A DNA stretch of 64,000 nt from Mesostigma viride (taxonomy: Eukaryota; Streptophyta; Mesostigmatophyceae; Mesostigmatales; Mesostigmataceae), in the NCBI GenBank assembly GCA_009746045.1, contig RPFO01001162.1:251001-315000 (forward strand), read 5' to 3'. A program made the position numbers and the translations under genes. This document shows, in pieces, positions 41,555-52,184 of this stretch (its first letter is position 1; every line of letters starts with the position of its first letter). The notes under the pieces are model-generated. The model searched no databases and was not told where the DNA came from. It saw only the letters and a list, made by a program, of their open reading frames with translations.

Positions 41555-44500
41555 TCACGAAGACAGCGATCGTACCAAGACAAGGGCAGCGGTGACCGCA
41601 GTCAAGCTGCGGGAGGTAAACTGCGCAGCGGTGCACACTGGACAAAACCAATCCCCCTCCGGAATGCTGGTGACCACGGGCTGCAAGCACTGCATGTGCC
41701 AACCACAGTTACACTGATCACACAATAACATGGACTCCGCCTGATCGACCCGGTGACAAACCTGACACTGGGCGTCCTTGACTCGGCGAGATGTGTGCGG
41801 TTGGAGGTCGTGGACCAAATTGGGCAGTGAGCAGGGACTGAGATTGCTGAGGTTGTCTGTCGTACGGCTCCCGTCGGCGCCCTCCAAAATTGCCACTCCC
41901 GATGGTTTGATAGCCACAATGCGCAAAATGGTGGGCCCCGCCTCCACATCCAAAGTGTGCTTCAGCTGAGTGCGCAGGAAAACATACTGCCCTGGCCTAA
42001 ACCGCAGCTGGCGAGCCATGTATGCGCCCCCCCGGCGCTGAGCGTAACGCAGGGAGTCCCTGTGCTGAGCAATGAACAAGTTGTTCATCGCGATGGGCAT
42101 GACCTTCTTAAAAGTCTCTGCCCTGGCCAGCACCTCAACCAAAAATTGCTGAGCGTTGTCGAAGGCCATGGGTTCGGGGTGCGCAACCTGTGCCTCCGTA
42201 GGCAAAAGAGGATTACGCCCGAACAGAAGGAAATACGGGGAGAAGGTAGCGAGAGACTCCTGGGGAGACATGCGATAACCCATGGCAATCCATGCCAACT
42301 CGCGATCCCACCTGGCCGACTCCGGCACCTGCAGGCTCCACTTGCGCAGCGCCTGCTTGACGGTCTGCACCAATCTCTCAGCCAAACCATTGGCCTGAGG
42401 ATGCTCCCGAGAAGTGCGACGGTGATCAATAAGACATCCATCCAGCAACTCCTGGAACTCACCCCTGAACTCACCACCCTGGTCCGTGACTACCTCCGCG
42501 GGAGCCCCAAACCTGGTGATGATGTCTGCAAAATGCTTCGCTGTGGTAGCGGCATGCTTGTCAGCAATGGGGATCAACTCAACCCATTTGCTAAAGCTCT
42601 CCACGCATACCATGACATAGAGGTTGCCGTCAGGGCTCTCCTGAAACGGCCCGCACAGATCGACGTGCCAGCGATAAAACAAGCCCTTGATGGGAAGCGA
42701 CATCAGCTCCTTGGCACCATGATCTGCGCTAAAGTTAGCCTTGGTTCGAGCACACGGGACACAGCTGGCCACTACCTGGGCCACTGTGTGTCGCATGTTA
42801 TTCCACCAATAGCTGGTCCGTACGAGGCTGAGCGTGCGATTGCCACCCAAGTGACCATACCGCTCGTGGTACGCCTGCACTATAGCAACGCGCTTGTCAG
42901 GCGGTGGGACGACCACCCTACGCTTGCCCAACAGCTTGTACAAAACCCCATCTTCCCAACCATAGGTTGCAGCCCTGTGCTGCACCCTGTTCAACTCCGT
43001 CGCCTTCTGAGCAGGAGTCCAATCGACTGGAGTAGGAGTCAAGACAGCACCCTGCACTTGCTCCAAAACTCGACCATCTAGCCAGATATCAGCGGTGTAG
43101 CAATCAGCAAGAGAGCTACGCGCTAAGAGAGCCTGCACAGCGATCAGCTGCTGCAGAGAAGGATCAATGTCAAAGGACAGAGACCTACCCTCTTCCATAG
43201 CGCACACAGCTTTGGATGGCGTGAATGGCGACGGCCGCACCGGGTCGTCGCTGATGCCGAAGTCCGCCACAGAGTACTCGACACTGCGCCACCACGCCTC
43301 CTCCTCATCGTCGGCCGCATACCCAGCAGCGTTCACAAAGACCACAGAACCCGACGAGCCCTCGGCACCCATGGCCCGGGCTCCAGTGTGGTCAACAGTG
43401 GTAGGCATGGCGTATCGGGATAGCACATCGGCGTTGACATGGTCCTTGCCGGCCCGATGCACAATGGTCATGTGGTACTCCTGGATAATCATGGCCCATC
43501 GGGCGAGCTTACCCGTCAGGTTGGTGTTGGTCATTAGCCACTGAAGCGGCTGGTGGTCTGTCACCAGAGTAAACACGCGCCCAACTAAATACGGGCGAAA
43601 GTGCTTGATGGCCCACACCACAGCCAGTGCCTCCCCCTCATAGGAAGAATACCGGCTCTCCGCTGGGTTGTTGCTGCGACTAGCATAAGCAATAACGTGC
43701 TCGCGCCCATCACCATCCTTTTGCGCCAAGACCGCACCCAGTCCTACCTTGGACCAGTCGGTATATAACACAAATGGCAAAGCATAGTCAGGGGCGCGCA
43801 GAATCGGGGCCGACGTGAGCTCCTGCTTGATTGTCTCGATGGCGCGTTGCTGTGCGGGACCCCACGCCCACACGCACCCCTTCTTGAGTAACTCGGTCAA
43901 GGGCTTCACCTTGCTGCTGAAGTTCTCAATGTAACCTCGGTAATAGCCAGCCAAACCCAAATACGCCCGCACCCCTGAGACATCCGTGGGTACGGCGGCC
44001 TGCACAATGGATTCGACCTTGGCGGCATCAGGCGTCCGGCCACCCGGCACAATCTGATGACCAAGGAATGAGAGGGTCCGCTGGGCGAACTTGCACTTCT
44101 CAGGGTGCAGCCGCATATTATGCTCCTCGAGAGCCAAGCGAACCTGCTCCAAGTGCGCCAGGTGCTCCTCAAATGTCGCGCTAAAGACGATTACATCATC
44201 AATGTAACAAGCGGCGAAAGGAAGACCTGCAAGCACTTTGTCCATAGCTCGTTGGAAAACAGCACTAGCGTTGCGGTGCCCAAAGGGCATGCGCACCCAC
44301 TCATACAAATTGCCGCCCCCCCAGAATGCAAGCTTCCGCTGATCCTCCGGCGCAACTGCGATCTGATGAAAGCCGCTACGCAGGTCCAGCGAGGACACAA
44401 ACTTCACATGAGGAGATATCTTATCCAGGACATCATCCACACGTGGCATGGGGTAACGGTCCACGGGTGTGTGTGCATTCAGCAACCGCAGATCGGTGGC

Positions 44501-44645
44501 CATGCGCATACCCGTCCATGCCCCGGTGATAGCGTCCTTCTTGGGCGCAACGACAACGGCAGCGGCATAGCTGGAGGAAGATAATTTGCCTGATGATACC
44601 GGCATCCTCTAACTCCTTGCATTGCTCGGCTACAAAATCCAACTC
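41555..44645 (-). CDS. pol: Element B pol: RT, RNase H, integrase, PHD finger
   Basis: Long open frame (1016 codons from an internal ATG at 44605). RT: DLRLLNAHTPVDRYPMPRVD, SSLDLRSGFHQIAV, CYIDDVIVFS (YIDD at residues 134-137). RNase H: YTDWSKVGLGAVLAQ, EGEALAVVWAIKHF, TDHQPLQWLM. Integrase: HERYGHLGG ... CVPCARTK zinc domain, then WHVDLCGPF, TDQGGEF and NGLAERLVQT for D, D, E. An SH3-like tail (FRPGQYVFLRT) leads to a full C4HC3 PHD finger (CQVC, CDQC, GWHMQC, WFCPVC) at the C-terminus. The upstream residues ELDFVAEQCKELEDAGIIRQ lie in the previous frame, so one base change near 44585 separates RT from the rest of pol. The PHD finger may steer integration to marked chromatin. Confidence 0.92.
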
Positions 44646-44654
44646 GGCCTGACT

Positions 44655-45992
44655 CTAGGTTGGCAAATACGGGTACGGGGTATAATACGCGGACCTAAAA
44701 TACGCGTATTATACGTGGGGGGTGTAAAATACGCGGCGGTAAAATACGCGACCGTTTTTGTGGTCCAATTGTCAGTCACCCAATTAGCACGCTCCTTGAT
44801 GATGGTCATGCAGTTATTGCAACTGAAATTTGGTGTATATGCTTATTTATTAACATCTTCCATTAATTTATGCCCTGCAATCCTATCTGATTATGATTTG
44901 TTAAATGCTGGGGGGAGCAGACTGCAACGGGAACTGTAAGGAATCAATTAATTAGTTAATTGTAAGGAAAGCCATCCACTATATAATGCATGAGAGGACA
45001 TAAGACACAACTAACTTCTTCACGAGCAGCTCGCCACCCAACAACTTCCGAGAAGGAGGGGTGACGTGCCCTCCTTTGTATTGGATCATGCCGGCCACCA
45101 TCTGCTTGAAAGAGGCGCTCTCAGCCGCATTGAAGGCAATGCCGTTCTCGATAAAAAATTCGGCAGCCAGCAGCTGGATACCTTGTTCGTCGACGGGAAC
45201 CAGCCATTTGGTGATGCTCAGCTGGCCTTGATGCTTGCTGGGAACCGACGACAAGTCAGCCGGCGCAGCCCCTCCCATCTCCGCCATTGCCCTGTTCAAA
45301 GTGTGCACCTTCTTGGCGTCTGACTTCTGCAACTTGTTGTTAGCAATCCTGAGAAACCTGTTCCGGATATTCGGTGGAATTTTGTCGCAGGGTAACACCC
45401 CTTCCCCTGCGATTCCGGCAAAGTGTGCACGGACTCGGAATACGCTTATTGGCCCCGCCTTGTAGGAGAAGTTCTTGTTGCAAAATGAGCAGAACATCCT
45501 CGACACATACTGCGTTGTGTTACTAACAGCATCCGTGACTGCTTCTTTCTTCTCGACAACGAAATCCCATTCAGGCCCTTTCTTCGGCATGGCTGCAAAT
45601 CGAAAATGGCTGCACACTATCGCACAGTCGCACTGGCCTCGTCCTCGCTATATTGCATTACACCGTCAGTAGCACAGCTGGCATTTGCTGTCATTATGCG
45701 TGATGTACCTAGTCCTAGCTGTCTCCTACCGGCCAAAGATTTTGCAAGGCTTGCGCTTTATGGAAAGAACTGTACGCATCTACTTCTAGTAGTAAAAATC
45801 TCAAATGTGCAGTGAACGCGACGCGCCCAGAACCTGGGCACCGCGCCAGTGCCCGCTGCCCGCTGGTACCCCCGAAAAATTCTAAGTCCAAACCGCGTAT
45901 TCTGAAGTAAAGTACGCGTACATACGGCGGAGGCCTTCAGTGTACGTTTTCCCGTACTTCTGCGGCTCCGTACGGCGTACTGACCAACCCGG
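44655..45992 (-). mobile_element. hAT-type DNA transposon remnant inside element B
   Basis: A 1338-bp insertion splitting element B pol between protein segments RRQHRLSQA and ELDFVAEQC. A 10-bp direct repeat ggcctgactc (44646-44655, 45992-46001) flanks it, compatible with an 8-bp duplication GCCTGACT plus symmetric ends. Terminal inverted repeats are imperfect: ctaggttggcaaatacgggtacgg versus ccgggttggtcagtacgccgtacgg (inverse complement of the right end). Both subterminal zones are packed with tacgcg / gtacg motifs. It encodes only a BED-finger N-terminal transposase piece, so it is non-autonomous. Confidence 0.85.
44979..45617 (-). pseudogene. hAT transposase N-terminal fragment with BED zinc finger
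   Basis: 212-codon frame; the likelier start is the second Met (MPKKGPEWDFVVEKKEAV). BED-type finger: FCSFCNKNFS, then FRVRAHFAGIAGEGVLPC, matching the hAT pattern C-x2-C ... H(L/F)AG-x-x-G-x-x-x-x-C. Further on, EFFIENGIAFNAAESASFKQ and GGHVTPPSRKLLGGELL match the conserved block that precedes the hAT catalytic core (FF...NGIPFN...S..F). The RNase H-like catalytic domain and dimerisation region are absent. Such a fragment could bind element ends but not cut. Confidence 0.75.
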
Positions 45993-48900
45993 GCCTGACT
46001 CAGGCGATGCTGGCGTCGGAACAAAGGAGTGTCAGTGTCCAATGGAACACGCATGGTCCCACCATTGAAACACCCCAGTTCATCACTTGTGAAAGCGAAG
46101 GCCCCCCTTGCAGTGCCTAGCCACTTTAGCATGGCTGAGCGCTGCGCATCAGAAAGGTGTTCGCCAATAGCCCAGGGGTGCGTATCCGCGGGATCACCCA
46201 CAGCTACCGCATGTGCCTCAAGATGCGGCGCCCTAGCCGCATCGTCGTGGAACAAGGAAAAGGCTGCCACGCCTGGTGTGACACCCACCGCCGGAGCCTC
46301 GCGTGCCGCACGGTGTATTACCCGATGCAGCGTGGGCTCGCCGGCCAGCACGGTGCTGGTCAGCAGGGCGGTCATGAGAATGATAGTCCACACCTGTCGC
46401 AGACGCCACCCCCATGCTGATGAAGTCCCCGTCGCTGCAGGGCGCTTCAGTTTGGCTGCGCGCGCCTCAACCTGCTGAGGCGGATTGGCTGGGGACGCCC
46501 CCCCAGACTGGCGCACGGCAACCGATGCAAGCAGCACATACCCGACCTGCAACACCGACATAGCCTGGCCTATCAAAGACCAGCGCTCACTCTCGAGCAC
46601 GCCCGGCAGCGCCGAGGCCCCGACATGAAAACCCATGCTGGCCTCACGAAATTCTGCGGGTGGCTGCACCAACAGACCGGTGGTAGTGTCCCAAACGAGA
46701 CCCTTACCCCGATCACGGTATGCTGTCGACCCTTGGTAACTGACCAGGGTCGGCAGTGCACACATGGGGCTCCCGACCCGGTTGACGCGTGCATACGGTG
46801 GGCGATCCTCGCTATCCACCTTCTGCGTGACTAGGTGGGAAGGCAATGCTACCTCCGCAGACACACTCGGATGCTGCCTTGCTACGGCCCCCAAGACCGC
46901 CTGCACATCGGTCGCACACGCCACGTTGGTCCAATAGGCACGCAAACGATGCGTGAGCCCACCCAGCCCTGCGTTGTCACACACGATGGGCTCCCCCAGG
47001 AGTGCCACGATTGTAGCCCAGTCCTCCCGCACCGCCTGATGTGGGCTGTCACCCGCCACAACGTTCTCAAACAGATACGCAGGCGGATGGGGCTGACGCG
47101 ACTGCAACAGTCCCACCACACGCAACAGTTCCCAGAACAGCGCGCTACGCGGATCGGCTAGCCCCCGCCCTTGCCCTGCCTGGCTCAGGCCCTGGCACTC
47201 CCAACCCGCAATTACCAAGTCGATGGCATGATGCCTGCGCAACAACTGCTGCACCTGCACCTCACCGATGGCTCGGATATCTTGAGGACATTCCCCAAAC
47301 GGGTCACGCCATGCTGATGGCGGAAACTGCGCGGGATACTCTCGCGACAACACGCCACAGTGACTGAAGTACACCTGACGCGCCTTGTGCGATGGCTCTA
47401 CCGCGATGAGTTTACGGCACACGCCGCCTGCGGCCAAAAAGCCTGCAATGCCCCCTCCGATCCCCGCAAACAGTTCCAACACTACCGCACCCTTGGCAAA
47501 ATCAGGGGCCTGCGGTAAGATTGCAGCAGAAAAATTACCTTGGGCCTCCGAGACACCCGGTTGCAGCAAAGTGAGGCCATGGCTGGCCATCTGAGGAATG
47601 GTGATGACGGCTTCAGTTACCCGCTTGCGCATAGCCAGCTGCCGCGTGGACGTCACAGCATCCAGCGACCACTGCGTGCGCATCTTGGCAATGCTCGCCG
47701 TTGGCTGGGGCAGCACCGTCCGATGCTTGTCCCACGCCGATGAGCCCGCCGCCCGTACCTCCACCATGCTGACCTCCACCACGCCCGCAGCCGCGGAAGG
47801 GTTGAGGCGTGCAGCCCCGGCTGAAGAACTGAAGCATGAGACCGGCACGCTGGCCCGCTTCAGGCCAGCCCCATCCCAATCAGGGATGTAAGATGCCTCC
47901 TCCGCCCTATAGTCCACCTGAACCATGGCGCGAGCAAGGACATCCACCCCGAGTAGTGCGGAATATCCACACTTGTTGACCACCAGCGCATACGCGGACA
48001 CGGTGGTCATGCTAGAGGCGCGCAACGGATTGAAAATCACGTTGACTTTAACCGCCGTCATAGCGTACGGCTTACTAGCCGGACCCTGCCAACCTGACAC
48101 AGACACGGGGCTTTCCACTAAGCCACCGTTCTCGTAGGTCAGGTTCAGCATGGTGGCCAAGTCCGTGCTGATGACTAGCGGCTGAGCACCGCTATCAAGC
48201 TTGACTGCGCCAACCAACGGACATGTCACCATGTCGCTCCATACATCTCCACAGGCTCCAACTGCTTGGAACGCCATGGACGGCTCACCATTGGGGTATG
48301 GAACCACCGTGGGAACCTGGGGGACTGCACTAGTGCGCTGCTGGCTACTTGTGCTGACCACTCCCGCTTGCACCACGGGCACTGCGGCTTCTACCGGCTG
48401 GCGCCCGTAGGTGACGGACTCAGAATTGCGCAAGGTGCGCACATCATGCCCATCTGCGAACAACTGGATCTCGGACACAACCGACCCCAGCCACTCAACC
48501 CCCTTCTGCCCGAAGGTGTCGACCACCTGCCGTGCTGAAAACATGGGTACGTCCACAATGAACGGCATTGGGTACACAGGCGCCAATCGCCTACGCTGCT
48601 CCAGCCCAGCAGGGTTCGCATGCTCAAAAGCAGATTGCACCCCAGCCAGCGGCATGGAAAAGGACGCGGGCAACTGCCCGGCAGGCAACATGGGTGCCTG
48701 CTGAAAAGAAAGCGGGCTGCGTGCCTGCTTGCCTTTGGTAGCCTCCGCAGCGTTGATCTCGACGTCACCCGGCATGGGCGCCCAGAATGGGTCCTCCCGG
48801 TACACCGTCTCGAATTGGTTGGGGGGCGCCGTCGCCTCCTCACCATGCTTGATGGCAGCCACCTGGGCTTCCATCGAGTCGGTCTTGCCCGCCATCTCGG

Positions 48901-49079
48901 CGAAGTGGACCGTCTTGATGCCCGCGGCTGGACACTTGTTCATCAGGTGCCACTTCGTGTCTGCCCCATGCGGCTTCGTGCAGCGGCTTGGACACTCGCG
49001 ACTAAGGTGCCCATCCTTGTCGCAAAGGAAGCAGCCCGATTTGCGCGCATCCGTCCTAGTACCCGTCTGTGAGGACGTG
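45993..49079 (-). CDS. pol: Element B pol N-terminal part: knuckle, protease, C5 DNA methyltransferase
   Basis: Open frame ending at the hAT insertion. Numbering from the ATG at 48943: CCHC knuckle just upstream (CFLCDKDGHLSREC, 48992-49033); linker with VPMFSARQVVDTFGQKG (~132-148); retropepsin with VKLDSGAQPLVIS (Asp ~250) and KCGYSALLGVDVL; methyltransferase ~480-800; a hydrophobic segment VWTIILMTALLTSTVLAG (~848-866); and LDTDTPLFRRQHRLSQ, the usual lead-in to gypsy RT. Gag upstream is in another frame, changing at a G7 run (49080-49086). The frame resumes after the hAT insertion with ELDFVAEQC. Confidence 0.9.
46500..47500 (-). CDS. C5 cytosine DNA methyltransferase domain in element B pol
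   Basis: Transfers a methyl group from S-adenosylmethionine to cytosine C5. Motif I VVLELFAGIGGG (SAM binding); motif IV GWECQGLSQAGQGRGLADPR with the catalytic Cys; motif VI FENVVAGDS; motif VIII THRLRAYWTN; a TRD-like stretch with LPTLVSYQGSTAYRDRGKG; and motifs IX-X as ESERWSLIGQAMSVLQVGY. All core motifs are present and in one frame. The residue before the catalytic Cys is Glu where most families have Pro (PCQ). No chromo, BAH or bromo module is fused, so it is a catalytic-only type. It is positioned to be released by the element protease. Target sequence cannot be inferred. Confidence 0.9.
48992..49033 (-). other. Element B CCHC nucleocapsid knuckle
   Basis: CFLCDKDGHLSREC, exact C-x2-C-x4-H-x4-C. 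It lies in the pol frame, not the gag frame, and just downstream of the G7 run. A gag product without a frame change would lack it. Confidence 0.85.
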
Positions 49080-49086
49080 CCCCCCC
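49080..49086 (-). promoter_or_regulatory. G7 run at the gag/pol frame change
   Basis: Seven G on the minus strand. Gag is open upstream and across it; the knuckle/pol frame (minus 1) is open from before it onward. Either ribosomal -1 frameshifting or a one-base length change at this homopolymer joins the two. Confidence 0.5.
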
Positions 49087-50721
49087 AGCTCGCGTCGGGG
49101 CGGCAGCGTCTTTGTTGCCGCCAGCGGCGTTACCCTGGGTTGCATCATGCGATGAGGCGTTGCGAGACCCCCCTTGGTTCCTGCTAGCACCGTGGCCGCC
49201 TTGCGGGCGCGCTTGTCTTGTGGCAGACGACTCACCCGACTTGGCCTTGGTCAGCGCGTCGACCTTGGCCTGCAGCTCGGCCACCACCGTGCTTACCGAG
49301 ATCCGGCCTTGCGCGTGTCGTCGCATCATGGCCCTGACCTCAATGCACAGTGACCGCAATCGCCACGGCTGGCCGTTGGGCGGCGTGGGCAGCTCCATCT
49401 CCTTGGAGCCTAGCGCTTGCAGCCATTTCTGACACGCCAGCTTTTCGGACCAGTCCTCCACTTCGCCGGCGAACTCCATGAGGCGCTCGTAAGATTGCTC
49501 CGGGGTTTCACCCTCGGCTATCTTGAAACTGCGCCACTCACGCTCTGCCTTGATGGTCTCCACCGGGTATTCCTGGCGAAGGAGGCCCCACAGTTCCTCG
49601 GCAGGGTCGACACCATACATGATGTTGTCATAGTCGGGCTGGCCACGCCCGTCGAAGCCGAACCACACGTCCGTGTGACGCGTGTACAGCGAGACCTCTC
49701 TCCACTGCTCCACCAGCCTAGCCACTCGCCTCAGCGTAAGGCCGTGAAAGAAAAAATGCATGTTGTTCATCACAAACTCATGCATTACAGCGCCTTGCGT
49801 AGTCATGTATTGCAGATCAATCCATGACTTGTACGCGTTGTAGGCCTGCGCCAGCGTGGCCAGATTGCCGGTTGTGGAGAACTTCTCGCGCATGTCCACC
49901 CGTGGTAGGGTGGGCATCTTCGCGCCTTCCGGTATGAGGCGCACCCTTTGCGGGTACTGCACCCCATCGGCATCCTCCGGCGGTCGCTGAGCTGCGCGTC
50001 CCTGCGCCAGCGTGCTTGGTCGTGCTGCCTCCCGTACTCGGAAAGCCAGCGGCGTGGTTATGTCCTCCATGGGCGGAATGCGCCCGATTGGCACACTTGA
50101 CCACCGTGCAGTCGACCCGCCGGTCAGCGCCCCACCGCCTCGCCCAAACGGAATTGAGGCCCCGCCTGGCAGCATGCGTCCTGGTGCACCCCTGTGTGGG
50201 TCCATCGCGCGCGCCAGCCCTGCCCCGTTCTCCTCGTGCAATCCGTCTCGCGCTTGATCGAAAGGCAGGCGCCTGGGCGCCAGCGTATACTCGCCCCGTG
50301 GCTGACCATCCGCCTCACCAAGCAAGTCGTGTTGGGTTAGCGACCCAGCCAAAACCCCCGGTTCCATCGAAGCCCTTCCCGCCGCATTACCTGAGGTTGG
50401 CGGCTGGTCCCGCTCCCTCGGCTCCGCGGCAACACCACTGGGGCCCGGCATCGATGCCTGCCCGTCCCATGGTGTGGACTGCAGATGACGACCCTCTACG
50501 GCCACCAATCTGTCGGTCACTTCCCGCATCTGCAGCGCCAATTGCTGCTGCAACTGTTGCGACTGTTGCTGCATCTGCGCTTGCATCTGCGCGAACAGCG
50601 CCACCATACTCAGCGGCGCTTCTTGGTCGCGACTCTCACCCACTGCGGGTACGGCGGGAGGAATCCCGCCATTCGACCCCGGAGCGGACGTGTCGGCATC
50701 TGCTCTATTTGCATCTGCCAT
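49087..50721 (-). CDS. gag: Element B gag
   Basis: Most likely start is MADANRADADTSAPG (50721), which aligns with element A's MADQDGQHQGGANP; the frame is open further upstream. A Gln-rich coiled coil follows (LFAQMQAQMQQQSQQLQQQL), then a disordered Gly/Arg/Pro region, then a helical capsid-like domain: YNAYKSWIDLQYMTTQGAVM, HEFVMNNMHFFFHGLTLRRV, ARLVEQWREVSLYTRH, ELWGLLRQEYPVETIKAERE and WRSFKIAEGETPEQSYERLM, typical of gypsy gag. The C-terminal part is basic and Ser/Gly rich. The frame runs on to 48943 but, past the G7 run, without the knuckle. Confidence 0.8.
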
Positions 50722-50778
50722 GGCTCGAGTCTGCGCTCGCGTCAGTGGCATGCACCAGCTGACCGATGGGCAAAACAA

Positions 50779-51046
50779 GAACCAACAAGCCTAGGTTTCG
50801 CTGAGAAGAAGCAACAACCAAAGGCTTTATAACAGGTGTCAAGGATAACGACTCGACTAGCCTGCCAGAAAAAGACAAGAGCCAGCAAATTCTGGCTAGT
50901 TCTATTTTCTTAAAATCTGTCTCAAGACACTTCCTTTACAAACTGTCAGCCAGGCCGTTCCCTGTACTGCTGATGGTTGCTAAACACTAAAGCCAACGTC
51001 TTGGCTTCGAACAGAAGGAAGCAGACTACCGGGTAGTCTCTTCGAG
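50779..51046 (-). promoter_or_regulatory. Element B leader
   Basis: Non-coding 268 bp between A1 and gag. Next to A1 the minus strand has the perfect hairpin GACTACCCGGTAGTC and then TTCGAAGCC. No obvious TGG-type tRNA primer site lies at the A1 border, so the priming mechanism is unclear. Confidence 0.5.
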
Positions 51047-52184
51047 TAAAGAAAGGAGGGCTCTCAGCCGAGGACAAGGAACTGTCCCTCGTGCCTGATA
51101 ACCACCTTATTGCCTCCCCTGCTATAGAATAATGCTTTCAAAACACACACTTTGCACAGTCTGATGATGAAGCCGCACATGCGGAGTTTATTGAGAAAGT
51201 TAATACAATTACAACACGTTGATAGTCTCAATATCGATGCACTCCATGCTCACGAGCCCGCAGTTAGGCAGCGCTCCATGACATGCTACCGGCCTTGCTC
51301 CCAAGGAAAGGGAGAAACACGAAGGCCACTAACGAGAGACTCGAAGAGACTACACGCTGCGTGAGAGTCCTCTTCGACTATGAACCAAACCATTCGTCAT
51401 GCCACACGCATGACACACGCCACACTTGTCAGTCCAGCCAGGAATGCCAAAACTATCTTGCTGCCTGAACCATGCGAATAGAAACCGCATTCCAGTTGCC
51501 GTCCTGGCTTTCTACCACACATGCCAACAAAAGCAGGAAGGCATCCCGACAAATCTAAATTGCTACCCTGTTGCCGATCTCATCTCCTAGAGGCTCCGGC
51601 ATTTCTGTCCCTGGGAATGTCCGACATTGAGTCACGTCCAGCAAGGTCGAAGCATAATATCCTTCAGACAATCTGCACGCTCACACCTTGCGTGTGAGTG
51701 GCCCAGCAAACATTGCGTCTAATCGTTCCTTTCTAGAAGAAATCCCTTTTTAGGGCTGCCAGCGATTTCGCATTCATTCCAGCGATCTGGCTCCGCACCG
51801 CAAATTGTCCTTTTCCATTTTCTGTCCAGTCCTCATAACGTTGACCCGCTATTCTACACCACAAAGACACCTGGCCTGTCAATAGCCTCGGCGCTGTTGA
51901 AGTCCAGCAGTCCAGCTTCAGCTCCAGCTGTCCACTAACACGCGTATGATCCTCTCGACGCTGCACACTTGTGCTGCCGTCCGCTCAAGTCAGTGCTGCG
52001 CGCCCAGCTGTGCCTGGCCCGGCGCGCGTGCACGTACACTTTCGTCCGCTCTTATGCTGCAAGTGCTAGTGTCCCCCCCCGGTCACTAGCCTTTGTCGAA
52101 AATGCGTAGAAAACAAACTCCTTGCGCACGTCACCGGTCTTGTGCATAGTGGGCGCCCGGATGACATAGCTCGCGTCCGTGACA
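51047..52184 (-). repeat. Element B long repeat A1 (5' end)
   Basis: 1138-bp copy of A2 forming the 5' end of the element. Unlike an LTR it is not followed by the 140-bp B segment; it runs directly into the leader (CTTTA/CTCGAAG). Confidence 0.93.

Larger units (their letters stand above)
40105..52184 (-). mobile_element. Element B: gypsy-like retrotransposon with DNA methyltransferase and split terminal repeats
   Basis: 12.08-kb element inserted into element A with a 4-bp TCGA duplication. In element (minus) orientation: A1 repeat, ~0.3-kb leader, gag, CCHC knuckle, retropepsin, C5 methyltransferase, RT, RNase H, DDE integrase, PHD finger, polypurine tract, B1, GC, A2, B2. A1 and A2 (~1137 bp) differ by four substitutions and one C-run length, about 99.6% identity, so insertion is recent. 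It is disabled by a hAT insertion and a frameshift before RT; the gag-pol frame change at a G7 run may be programmed or a defect. Confidence 0.9.
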
